Origin: an uncultured Bacillota bacterium
GTDB taxonomy: Bacteria; Bacillota_I; Bacilli_A; RF39; UBA660
DNA: 6,300 nucleotides
Direction: 5' to 3'
Assembly (NCBI GenBank): GCA_947176475.1
Contig: CAMWQX010000072.1
Location: 1 to 6,300, forward strand
In this document: positions 1-5,335 of the stretch, piece by piece
How the letters are laid out: each line of letters opens with the position of its first letter
Position numbering within the stretch: the stretch's first letter is position 1
Program-made: the position numbers and the translations under genes
The notes under the pieces: generated by a model
Databases searched by the model: none
What the model was told of the DNA's origin: nothing
The model's input: the letters and a program-made list of their open reading frames with translations, nothing else

Positions 1-367
1 AATATTCTTTGTCCTCTAATTCAGTAATATTTAAAATGCCCTTTTTATCATCTTTATTTAAAATAACACTGTAGTAAATCTTGTCATTTACCTCATATTC
101 TTCGGAATCATTATTAAAATATCTTACTAAATCAACGTATAGATAATAGTCATAATATTTACTCTTAATTATTTCATTATATTCATCACTTTTGCTTATA
201 ACAAGTTCACGTGGTAAATAATATTTAAATCCACGGTTTACATGGTTGTATAAGGAAAATTTACTATTAATAGTAGTAGCTACAAGGTCATCTATACTAG
301 CATCGTGAATTGATACACATCCAGTTAAGAAGCCACAAATCAAAATCATTAGTATAACCTTCTTCAT
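1..367 (-). CDS. Putative lipoprotein, 5' part only (runs off the left edge)
   Basis: The frame opens at an ATG at 365-367 and stays open to the window edge, giving 122 complete codons with no stop. The N-terminus is a short lipoprotein signal peptide: two lysines, a hydrophobic stretch (residues 4-13) and the lipobox LTGC with the acceptor cysteine at residue 17. The mature protein should therefore be lipid-anchored on the outer face of the cytoplasmic membrane. The mature part is rich in Tyr, Asp, Asn and Lys (for example KSKYYDYYLYVDLVRYF) and looks like a soluble extracytoplasmic domain. I do not recognise the family. A ribosome binding site AGGTG lies about five bases before the ATG, and an extended -10 promoter lies just upstream. 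The gene follows trmB on the same strand after 124 bases, so it may have its own promoter or be read through. The C-terminal part is missing. Confidence 0.8.
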   Translation of the reverse strand, partial: MKKVILMILICGFLTGCVSIHDASIDDLVATTINSKFSLYNHVNRGFKYYLPRELVISKSDEYNEIIKSKYYDYYLYVDLVRYFNNDSEEYEVNDKIYYSVILNKDDKKGILNITELEDKEY

Positions 368-390
368 TTTACACCTACTTTTTCATATAT

Positions 391-399
391 ATTATAGCA
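391..399 (-). promoter_or_regulatory. Extended -10 promoter for the lipoprotein gene
   Basis: On the minus strand the sequence reads TGC-TATAAT, a perfect -10 hexamer (391-396) with the TGn extension. The -35 region is poor: the best hexamer at 17-bp spacing is TTTCAA. Promoters with a TGn extension often tolerate a weak -35. Transcription would begin roughly 15-20 bases before the ATG at 367. Confidence 0.55.
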
Positions 400-452
400 A
401 ATTAAATGTTTTTTTGAAACAACTAATTATCAACATCACTCCTATTATTAAA

Positions 453-461
453 ATTATAACA
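453..461 (-). promoter_or_regulatory. Possible second extended -10 promoter upstream of the lipoprotein gene
   Basis: A second TGT-TATAAT occurs on the minus strand, with the -10 hexamer at 453-458, about 60 bases upstream of the first. The only -35-like hexamer, TTGTTA, is at a long 19-base spacing. In AT-rich DNA a chance match is quite possible, so this is a weaker call than the proximal promoter. Confidence 0.3.
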
Positions 462-491
462 TGTATCAATTGAAGTTTAACAATGATTTAA

Positions 492-1130
492 TTATTTTTT
501 TTCATACTTTACAGCATTGCAATAGTTAATTTTTGTACCTAATGCCATAAATTTCTTTTCATATTCGGTACAAACATTAGGAATATCAGTATTAGCAAGA
601 TCAAGAGATACTTCCTCTAAGGTATACCCATTTTGCGACAAACTACTTAAAGAATAGCCGAATAAACCGATATTATCAGTCTTTTGAATAATATGAGGAT
701 TTCCTTTAAAGATAGTTTCATATGTTGATAAAAATAAAGGACTAGTAAGGCGTCTTTTGGCATGACGAGCTTTAGGCCAGGGATCGGAGAAGTTTAAATA
801 TATTGTGTCAATCTCCTGATCAAATACATCCGCTATTTCGGCCGCATCCATTCTTATTAAGCGCAAATTAGGAATATTCGTGTCTTCGAGTTTTTGAATG
901 GCACGAACCATAACTGATTCATACTTTTCAATACCAATAAAATTGATATCAGGATATTTTTCGGCCATACCAATGATAAAATCGCCTTTTCCCATACCAA
1001 TTTCGATATGAATAGGATTATCATTAGCAAAGATAGCTTGATAATTCCCCCTATTTTCTTTTTCATCTTTTATGATATATGCTGAATTATTGACAATTTC
1101 GATAGCATTTTTGACATTTCTAAGTCGCAT
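492..1130 (-). CDS. trmB: tRNA (guanine(46)-N7)-methyltransferase TrmB
   Basis: This cytoplasmic enzyme transfers a methyl group from S-adenosylmethionine to N7 of G46 in the tRNA variable loop. At 212 residues it has the usual length of the single-subunit bacterial form. The Rossmann-type SAM-binding motif is EIGMGKG at residues 43-49, followed by an acidic residue in IGIEKY (E68) and by RMDA (D95). The family signature DPWPKARHAKRR covers 117-128, and the C-terminal TEYEKKF covers 188-194. From memory, Bacillus homologs have LFEYS where this protein has LFGYS (G158); the other motifs are intact, so I expect activity. The start is supported by a strong AAAGGAGA (1137-1144) seven bases before the ATG. 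The gene is divergent from the small plus-strand gene, with only 59 bases between the starts, so their control regions overlap. I found no convincing promoter of its own and no terminator after its stop. Confidence 0.96.
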   Translation of the reverse strand: MRLRNVKNAIEIVNNSAYIIKDEKENRGNYQAIFANDNPIHIEIGMGKGDFIIGMAEKYPDINFIGIEKYESVMVRAIQKLEDTNIPNLRLIRMDAAEIADVFDQEIDTIYLNFSDPWPKARHAKRRLTSPLFLSTYETIFKGNPHIIQKTDNIGLFGYSLSSLSQNGYTLEEVSLDLANTDIPNVCTEYEKKFMALGTKINYCNAVKYEKK

Positions 1131-1142
1131 AATATATCTCCT

Positions 1143-1171
1143 TTAACACATTAGAGTTTTATTCATATAAT
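1143..1171 (+). promoter_or_regulatory. Promoter of the small plus-strand gene (sigma-A type, with a sigma-K-like -10)
   Basis: TTAACA (1143-1148), a 17-base spacer and TATAAT (1166-1171) give a near-consensus sigma-A promoter. The same bases also fit the sporulation sigma-K pattern: AC (1146-1147), 16 bases, then CATATAATA (1164-1172), matching CATAnnnTA. Which sigma factor is used cannot be decided from sequence. Initiation about seven bases past the -10 would leave a leader of only about 12 bases, placing the ribosome binding site at the extreme 5' end. The -35 overlaps the trmB ribosome binding site on the other strand. Confidence 0.6.
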
Positions 1172-1176
1172 AGTAT

Positions 1177-1183
1177 AGGAGTG
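1177..1183 (+). promoter_or_regulatory. Ribosome binding site that sets the start at 1190
   Basis: AGGAGTG ends six bases before the ATG at 1190. A GTG at 1181 is in the same frame but lies inside this site and has no binding site of its own, so the ATG is preferred. Confidence 0.8.
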
Positions 1184-1189
1184 ATTTTT

Positions 1190-1447
1190 ATGAAAAAAGA
1201 TAGAAATAGTTTCTTTTCTCAATATGGCTATAGTGCCTTTAATGCACCAATGCCTGGGCAACCACAAAATATGAATAACTTTACAGGATATGATCCAACT
1301 AATGATTTAGAATCGCGCATATCTAAACTTGAAAGAGAAATTCAAAGATTAGATTATCGCTTATCTAAGTTAGAGGGATCAAATCTCCCTAATACTAGTA
1401 TAAATAGTACAGATTATAATTTTACAAATTCAATGTATATGGTCTAA
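1190..1447 (+). CDS. Small coiled-coil protein, function unknown
   Basis: This is an 85-residue soluble protein with no signal peptide or membrane segment. The N-terminal third (residues 1-38) is low-complexity, rich in Asn, Gln, Pro, Phe, Tyr and Gly. It is followed by a predicted coiled coil at about 39-63. The hydrophobic positions L40, I44, L47, I51, L54, L58 and L61 alternate 4-3-4-3-4-3 exactly, with charged residues between them. The tail (64-85) is again Asn/Ser/Thr-rich with aromatic and Met residues. This suggests a short parallel or antiparallel dimer carrying sticky tails. I do not recognise the family. The composition, a sigma-K-like -10 and the nearby Cse60-family gene would fit a spore-associated protein, but this is speculation. 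It is the only plus-strand gene in the window, and it has its own promoter, ribosome binding site and terminator. Its stop codon (TAA, 1445-1447) overlaps the murJ stop codon (1444-1446) on the other strand. Confidence 0.8.
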   Translation: MKKDRNSFFSQYGYSAFNAPMPGQPQNMNNFTGYDPTNDLESRISKLEREIQRLDYRLSKLEGSNLPNTSINSTDYNFTNSMYMV

Positions 1448-3087
1448 TTATTACCAAGCTTACCTAGGGTAAGTTTTTTTATGATTTTATTTAACATAAC
1501 GGAGCCAAAGATATCGTCTAAGATATGCAATTTATAAGATAGACCAATGTAAATGATACCACCTATTATAGCATTAATAGCAATCTTTAGTAAGCATTTT
1601 ATAGTAGAAGTACAAGCAATTGGTATTAAGTAGTTAAACAATGCTAATATTAAAACCATAGTTATTGCTGGTATTAAAGTTTTAGATAGTACTTTGAAAG
1701 TTTCTTGATAGGTTATACCCTCTTTTTTATGTAAGAATATTAAACCAATTAAAATACTTGATGAAAAACCAATGATACTAGCAACAATACTTCCTAAGAA
1801 AGCTTCAATATGTAAATATTCAAATAAATACATGATTGGAACATCTAATAAAGCATTGAGTAAAAAGCCCGTTATAGAGACAAGATATACTAATTTTATC
1901 TTATTTAAACTTTGACATATAGTGGAAATAATCATATAGACATTGGCAAGTAATGCTGAGAAAACAGCTAAACTTAAGATTTGACTTCCGAATTTACTAC
2001 TGCTATAGAATACTTGCCAAACTGGCGTTGATAAAATCGATAAACCTAATACTAATGGTAGCGATATATAGGTTACCATACTGATAGATTTATTTATCTT
2101 GTCATTAACTTCTTTTTTATCTTTTTTAGTATAAGCACTGACGATTGTTGGGATTAAACTTACCGTCATTCCCATCGCCATAGCATTAATAATCATACAT
2201 ATTTTAGGTGCCCATGTGCTTATGGCACTAGCAATAAACTCCACTTCTTCAGTGGTATAATGCATATGCTCTAAGGTTCTTAAAACAAGTATCTGATCGG
2301 TAAATGTATAAATATTGGTAACAATATTTATGATGATAAAGGGTATAGCATAAGATACAATTTTTAAACCAATCTCTTTATTAGTAATTTTATCTTTTTT
2401 AGTCTTCTTACTTAAACTAAACTCATCTTTGTGTTTGTGCATAACATATTTTAAATAAAGGTATGCCGCACCACCACCGACGAAGGCTCCAGCAACGGCA
2501 ATACCAATAGCTAATGATAAGGAACCATTAAAGACATTTAATACAAGATATGAACCAGCAAGAATGACAATTATTCTAACAATTTGTTCAATAAGTTGAC
2601 TAATTGAAGAAGGAGATACAAATTTATGTCCTTGTAAATATCCTTTAGTTATACTTAAAAAAGGAATAACTAAAACCGCTGGAGATACACATCGAATAAC
2701 AAAAGCAACATCTTCTGGCGTATTTCCTCCTGTTAAATCGCCAATAATAAATACGCCTATCTCCTCGGCTAAGATGAAGAGAATCAAGAAGGCAACTACG
2801 GAGATAATCGTTATGATCTTTAAAGCTATGGCATAAGCCCTGTTTTTGGCATCTTCATAACCAAGGGTATTGTATTCACTTATTATCTTACTTATAGCGT
2901 TAGGTAGCCCTGCTGATGATATACCTAAAAATATTAAATAAATGTTATAAGCATAACTGTAAAGAGCCCCACCTGAGGAACCAACGATTGAGTAAAAAGG
3001 AATTACATAAAGCATTCCTAAAATTTTGACAAAAACAATTGCCAATGTTGCAATAATAGTTCCCTCGATAAAACTATTTTTTTTCAT
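1444..3087 (-). CDS. murJ: Lipid II flippase MurJ, YtgP type (MOP superfamily)
   Basis: This polytopic inner-membrane protein of 547 residues is expected to flip the lipid-linked peptidoglycan precursor (lipid II) to the outer face of the membrane. Length and sequence match the Bacillus YtgP/MurJ branch (about 544 residues) of the SpoVB-like MOP family. Recognisable stretches are KILGMLYVIPF followed by GGALYSYAYNIY, AGLPNAISKIISEYN (about 60-74), VIRCVSP with VIPFLSITKGYLQGH (about 128-153), and SQLIEQIVRII. Many hydrophobic segments run the whole length, consistent with about 14 transmembrane helices; charged loops include a Lys-rich one after YLKYVMHKHK. It starts seven bases after the cse60-like stop, and its AAAGGATAG ribosome binding site contains that stop codon, so the two are translationally coupled. 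I see no terminator beyond its 3' end; its transcript probably runs antisense through the small coiled-coil gene. A paralogous function such as SpoVB is the main alternative. Confidence 0.93.
   Translation of the reverse strand: MKKNSFIEGTIIATLAIVFVKILGMLYVIPFYSIVGSSGGALYSYAYNIYLIFLGISSAGLPNAISKIISEYNTLGYEDAKNRAYAIALKIITIISVVAFLILFILAEEIGVFIIGDLTGGNTPEDVAFVIRCVSPAVLVIPFLSITKGYLQGHKFVSPSSISQLIEQIVRIIVILAGSYLVLNVFNGSLSLAIGIAVAGAFVGGGAAYLYLKYVMHKHKDEFSLSKKTKKDKITNKEIGLKIVSYAIPFIIINIVTNIYTFTDQILVLRTLEHMHYTTEEVEFIASAISTWAPKICMIINAMAMGMTVSLIPTIVSAYTKKDKKEVNDKINKSISMVTYISLPLVLGLSILSTPVWQVFYSSSKFGSQILSLAVFSALLANVYMIISTICQSLNKIKLVYLVSITGFLLNALLDVPIMYLFEYLHIEAFLGSIVASIIGFSSSILIGLIFLHKKEGITYQETFKVLSKTLIPAITMVLILALFNYLIPIACTSTIKCLLKIAINAIIGGIIYIGLSYKLHILDDIFGSVMLNKIIKKLTLGKLGNN
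1456..1480 (+). terminator. Rho-independent terminator of the small plus-strand gene
   Basis: The stem CTTACC (1459-1464) pairs with GGTAAG (1468-1473) around a three-base loop. G-T and A-T pairs at the base can extend it to about nine pairs. A run of seven T (1474-1480) follows directly. There is no U-tract in the minus direction, so it acts for the plus strand only. It lies wholly inside the 3' end of the murJ coding sequence. Confidence 0.8.
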
Positions 3088-3094
3088 ACATCCA

Positions 3095-3262
3095 CTATCC
3101 TTTATATATAATCATTGCGGAAAAACAAAATATTTGTTCTTCAGCAAATATGGAGACGGCAACTTGATATTTTATATCAATTACCTCTACTCCACTAATA
3201 AAATTATTAACACTCTCCTCTAAATCTTTTTCATGAGATTCATCAAATAATTTGACTTTCAT
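3095..3262 (-). CDS. cse60: Cse60-family small protein
   Basis: A 55-residue protein beginning MKVKLFDESHEKDLEESVN and continuing VEVIDIKYQVAVS, then EEQIFCFSAMIIYKG before TAG. The FDE-HEKDLE-VN start, the DI-YQVAVS middle and the EEQI-CFSA-IIY end are the hallmarks of the Cse60 family, described in Bacillus subtilis as a small protein made under the sporulation factor sigma-E. Its molecular role is unknown, and homologs also occur in non-sporulating Firmicutes, so it does not prove sporulation. The protein is probably cytoplasmic, without signal peptide or membrane helix. A GGTGAT ribosome binding site lies just before the ATG and a TTGACA promoter lies upstream. It is the first gene of a two-gene unit with murJ, separated by seven bases. 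From memory and unverified: cse60 (yteV) and ytgP also lie fairly close together in B. subtilis. I use the symbol for the family match, not as proof of orthology. Confidence 0.88.
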   Translation of the reverse strand: MKVKLFDESHEKDLEESVNNFISGVEVIDIKYQVAVSIFAEEQIFCFSAMIIYKG

Positions 3263-3280
3263 AATATCACCACATTAATG

Positions 3281-3310
3281 ATAACACGATATTTAGAAAT
3301 AAATTGTCAA
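3281..3310 (-). promoter_or_regulatory. Probable promoter of the cse60-murJ unit
   Basis: A perfect -35 TTGACA (3305-3310) is followed by an 18-base spacer and TGTTAT (3281-3286), a four-of-six -10. Transcription would start about ten bases before the cse60 ribosome binding site. I see no clear sigma-E element, although Cse60 in Bacillus is sigma-E dependent. Confidence 0.5.
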
Positions 3311-3326
3311 TATATATTACTTATTA

Positions 3327-3343
3327 TAATTGATAATCAATTA
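3327..3343. promoter_or_regulatory. 17-bp palindrome upstream of the cse60 promoter, possible operator
   Basis: TAATTGAT-A-ATCAATTA is an 8+1+8 perfect inverted repeat. It sits 17 bases upstream of the -35 of the cse60-murJ promoter and downstream of the pilus-cluster terminator. A repressor or activator could bind here. In DNA this AT-rich, chance is a real alternative. Confidence 0.25.
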
Positions 3344-3373
3344 AATGTCGATGAAGATAAAATAATTTTACAT

Positions 3374-3397
3374 AAAAAAAGAACTTATAAAAGTTCT
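3374..3397 (-). terminator. Rho-independent terminator closing the pilus-like cluster
   Basis: Read on the minus strand, AGAACTT, a four-base loop, AAGTTCT and then a run of T (plus-strand A at 3374-3380). The stem is seven perfect pairs (3380-3386 with 3391-3397). It starts six bases after the stop codon of the VirB2-like gene and separates it from the cse60-murJ unit. Confidence 0.85.
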
Positions 3398-3402
3398 CTT
3401 TA

Positions 3403-3756
3403 TTAATAACTTGTTGAACTTACTGTACAATTCCATGGGCTTAAGATACATTTTTCACAATTATCAAAGCCGTTTTTACCTGCTGTATATTTATCAATTG
3501 TACCAAATAGCCAAATAACGATACTTGGTATAAAGAAGATAATTACTCCAGCAACAGCTCTCCACAATAATCTCTTTGCACTAGTTTTAATTTCATCGTC
3601 TTTTGATGCAACAACTGCCTTACCAAAATCTAAAATACCATATGCAATTATAATAATTGGAATAGCAACCTTAACAATTGTTAATGCATATCCAACAAAT
3701 TGTAAAATTCCTGCTGCATTTGTACAGAAACCAGCAATATCAATAGCTCCTAACAT
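3403..3756 (-). CDS. TrbC/VirB2-like two-TM pilin-type protein
   Basis: A 117-residue membrane protein with hydrophobic segments at about 17-42 and 66-88, joined by a basic loop (GKAVVASKDDEIKTSAKR, 45-62). By the positive-inside rule both ends face outward, as in the TrbC/VirB2 family of conjugative-type pilus subunits, which it resembles in size, topology and the IAYGILDFGKA pattern after TM1. The C-terminal tail carries cysteines at 100, 103 and 110 (C-x2-C-x6-C), plus C11 near the N-terminus. I chose the ATG at 3756 because AAAGAGG (3764-3770) precedes it by seven bases. An in-frame ATG at 3810 would add 18 residues but lies upstream of the predicted transcription start and has no such site. 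It has its own strong promoter and terminator, so it may be expressed more highly than its neighbours. No VirB4, VirB6 or coupling protein is visible, so a role in conjugation is not supported. Confidence 0.8.
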   Translation of the reverse strand: MLGAIDIAGFCTNAAGILQFVGYALTIVKVAIPIIIIAYGILDFGKAVVASKDDEIKTSAKRLLWRAVAGVIIFFIPSIVIWLFGTIDKYTAGKNGFDNCEKCILSPWNCTVSSTSY

Positions 3757-3763
3757 ATTTATA

Positions 3764-3770
3764 CCTCTTT
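3764..3770 (-). promoter_or_regulatory. Ribosome binding site that sets the start at 3756
   Basis: AAAGAGG on the minus strand lies seven bases before the ATG at 3754-3756. It supports the 117-residue form of the VirB2-like protein over an upstream in-frame ATG. Confidence 0.75.
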
Positions 3771-3780
3771 CCTTATTTAC

Positions 3781-3810
3781 ATTATAATTTAATATAGACA
3801 TATTTGTCAA
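3781..3810 (-). promoter_or_regulatory. Strong sigma-A promoter of the VirB2-like gene
   Basis: TTGACA (3805-3810), an 18-base spacer and TATAAT (3781-3786) on the minus strand: both hexamers are perfect. The start would fall near 3774, giving a leader of about 18 bases that includes the ribosome binding site. It lies between the TadZ-like stop and the VirB2-like start. I see no terminator before it, so read-through from the upstream genes can add to it. Confidence 0.75.
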
Positions 3811-3831
3811 CTAAAATACACTTTTTTTACA

Positions 3832-4806
3832 CTACTCACTAATATTGAAACCCAAACGTCTAAGTAAATCATTGATTTCCTTTAGATTACGGTCACGATC
3901 ATTCATTGGTGGTAAATTATCAAATACTTTACATTTTGTTTCGTATTCAAAATCTGGTACTTCTTGGTCATTGACAAAACTCAAGTTTAAAACAATCTTT
4001 TCATCTTTGCGTTCAATGAATGTATTCTTATCTTTCTTAAGTAATTTAGTTAATTTTACATATGATGGTTCTACGAGATATAATACCTCATCACAGTAAT
4101 CATCAGCATAACCAAAATCATTTAAGTCGATGATAACGGCATTGGCATCACCATGATCTTTTAAAGTTCGCTCTAAATCACTTTTATTCATACAAGACAT
4201 AAGGTCAGCATCATGATAGAATATTAAATCCTGTCTAAACATCTCAATTCCGATAGCTTTTAAGCCTCCAGACTTTAATTGACGAACCATCATATTAGTT
4301 AAGCTAGTTGCTCCAGCATGGGTTGTAAGATTAACAAGACCAACTATCTTTCTTCCACTTTCTTCATGATATTCCATGGCTTTAGCTCTTTGCTCAGCTA
4401 AAACTTCCTCTTGTTTAGTGGCTTCATCACTTAATACTAAGTGTTTAACATTATCATAACTATTAGGATTACTATATAAGAATTTTATACCTTCAAAATT
4501 ACGGGTAAAGTTATAAAAGCCAGCACCTATTAAATTCGACATATATAGAGAACTATTAACAACAGGATCACTGTTGAGAAGCAATATTATACGACTAGGA
4601 TCTAGGGCTTTTCCTAGTTGTCTAATAACTTCGATATCTTGATAATTTGCGATAGATGTAATGTCAATAATCATCTTATTAAAATATAAGTTGACGAATT
4701 TACTTAATAATTCACGCAATTCATATTGTCCATCTATTCTTTTTATAATATCAATATCTAATCTATCAATTATACTTTTGTTTTCATTTGCTGTGACTAT
4801 ATTCAT
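3832..4806 (-). CDS. CpaE/TadZ-like protein with receiver-like and degenerate MinD-type P-loop domains
   Basis: A 324-residue soluble protein. Residues 1-115 look like an atypical receiver-like domain (RIILLLNSDPVV, then LIGAGFYNFTRNFEGI), as in CpaE/TadZ proteins, which position Tad/Flp pilus machinery at the membrane. A charged linker (about 127-152) leads to a ParA/MinD-type fold. Its hydrophobic strand KIVGLVNL is followed by TTHAGATSL (161-169), where an active MinD protein has KGGVGKTT. Both lysines are replaced, so ATP hydrolysis is doubtful. A Walker B-like aspartate is kept (VIIDLNDFG, D227), and later fold landmarks EVLYLVEPSYVKLTKL and IVLNLSFVN are present. The start has AGAGGG six bases upstream, within the upstream gene's TAGAGGG stop region. 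Nine bases separate the genes, so coupling is likely. It probably acts as a scaffold or localisation factor for the adjacent membrane subunits. The specific TadZ call is by fold and context. Confidence 0.78.
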   Translation of the reverse strand: MNIVTANENKSIIDRLDIDIIKRIDGQYELRELLSKFVNLYFNKMIIDITSIANYQDIEVIRQLGKALDPSRIILLLNSDPVVNSSLYMSNLIGAGFYNFTRNFEGIKFLYSNPNSYDNVKHLVLSDEATKQEEVLAEQRAKAMEYHEESGRKIVGLVNLTTHAGATSLTNMMVRQLKSGGLKAIGIEMFRQDLIFYHDADLMSCMNKSDLERTLKDHGDANAVIIDLNDFGYADDYCDEVLYLVEPSYVKLTKLLKKDKNTFIERKDEKIVLNLSFVNDQEVPDFEYETKCKVFDNLPPMNDRDRNLKEINDLLRRLGFNISE

Positions 4807-4815
4807 ATTATCCCT

Positions 4816-5310
4816 CTATTCCATATAATCGTCTTCTGGATATTGTATATTAATTGTTTCTCCATCCACATGGAAAGATGATCCTATATCAAATATAGGA
4901 AGTGATAAAGAAAAAAATACAATAACCCTATAATAACTAGAAGTCAACTGTCCATCAGTAGGACTGTATGCCTTTATCCTTTGCAAGCAGTAGTGATAAG
5001 TTTCATTATCTGATGCCGGGATGTCGGGATGTAAATCGCCAACAACAACTCCCATAGTAGACAATCTTTCATCTTCGAATACATTTGAGCATTTTCCCTT
5101 TGATGTATATGAAACTTCATCAATTAAATCTGCGATATCTTGCAAAGATTTATTATTTGGTCCATTGTATTTTTCCAACCTATCAACTATTCCATCTTTA
5201 ACTCTAAAAGCTTTTGAGTAGTTAACAGAAAAAGCTAAATATCCAGAAAATAATGCAATAAAAACTAGAACAATCATCAAAATCCATGATGCTCCAATCG
5301 ACTCTTTCAT
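4816..5310 (-). CDS. TadE-like single-TM pilus-associated protein B, paralog of the 5671-6138 product
   Basis: A 164-residue protein with a very short cytoplasmic N-terminus (MKESIGASW), one transmembrane helix at about 9-29 and a roughly 135-residue extracytoplasmic part. The architecture resembles TadE/TadF minor pseudopilins, but I see no clear TadE signature, so the family is uncertain. It is a paralog of the product of 5671-6138. Both share the N-terminal S-I-x3-W-[IL]-L-x-IVLVF-A-F segment, an aromatic Y-x2-A-[YF]-x-VK after the helix, C74 at the same position, a second cysteine in YC (C108 here), and a C-terminal V-x-GET-x2-I-x-YP-x-D-x-Y motif (148-162). The cysteine pair could form a disulfide. 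GGAAG lies about eight bases upstream of the ATG. The gene is 25 bases after the pilin-like gene and nine before the TadZ-like gene, clearly in one transcription unit with both. Confidence 0.8.
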   Translation of the reverse strand: MKESIGASWILMIVLVFIALFSGYLAFSVNYSKAFRVKDGIVDRLEKYNGPNNKSLQDIADLIDEVSYTSKGKCSNVFEDERLSTMGVVVGDLHPDIPASDNETYHYCLQRIKAYSPTDGQLTSSYYRVIVFFSLSLPIFDIGSSFHVDGETINIQYPEDDYME

Positions 5311-5335
5311 GCATTAACTTCCTCTCTAATTTTTA

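Noticed and set aside
392..436. 14-residue leader-peptide-like frame (MLIISCFKKTFNLL) upstream of the lipoprotein gene
   Set aside because: The AGGAG is only two bases from the ATG, too close to be efficient, and the frame ends inside a promoter -10. Nothing links it to attenuation.
857..1066. Minus-strand open frame of 69 codons
   Set aside because: It lies wholly inside trmB in another frame, and trmB has all its family motifs.
1374..1392. Weak hairpin AGGGA/TCCCT considered as the murJ terminator
   Set aside because: Only five pairs, no T-tract in the minus direction, and inside the small plus-strand gene.
3026..3223. Plus-strand open frame of 65 codons
   Set aside because: It lies opposite the Cse60-family gene and the murJ start, has no ribosome binding site and no recognisable content; the minus-strand gene explains the region.
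3845..4099. Plus-strand open frame of 84 codons
   Set aside because: It is the complement of the TadZ-like gene, with no start signal or promoter.
4590..4618. Inverted repeat ACTAGG/CCTAGT with a 13-base gap
   Set aside because: It lies inside the TadZ-like coding sequence with no T-run or regulatory context.
5017..5032. Two tandem copies of CGGGATGT
   Set aside because: Only two short units, within coding sequence for a DLHPDIP stretch; most likely chance.
5021..5221. Plus-strand open frame of 66 codons
   Set aside because: Antisense to the TadE-like gene B, with no ribosome binding site.
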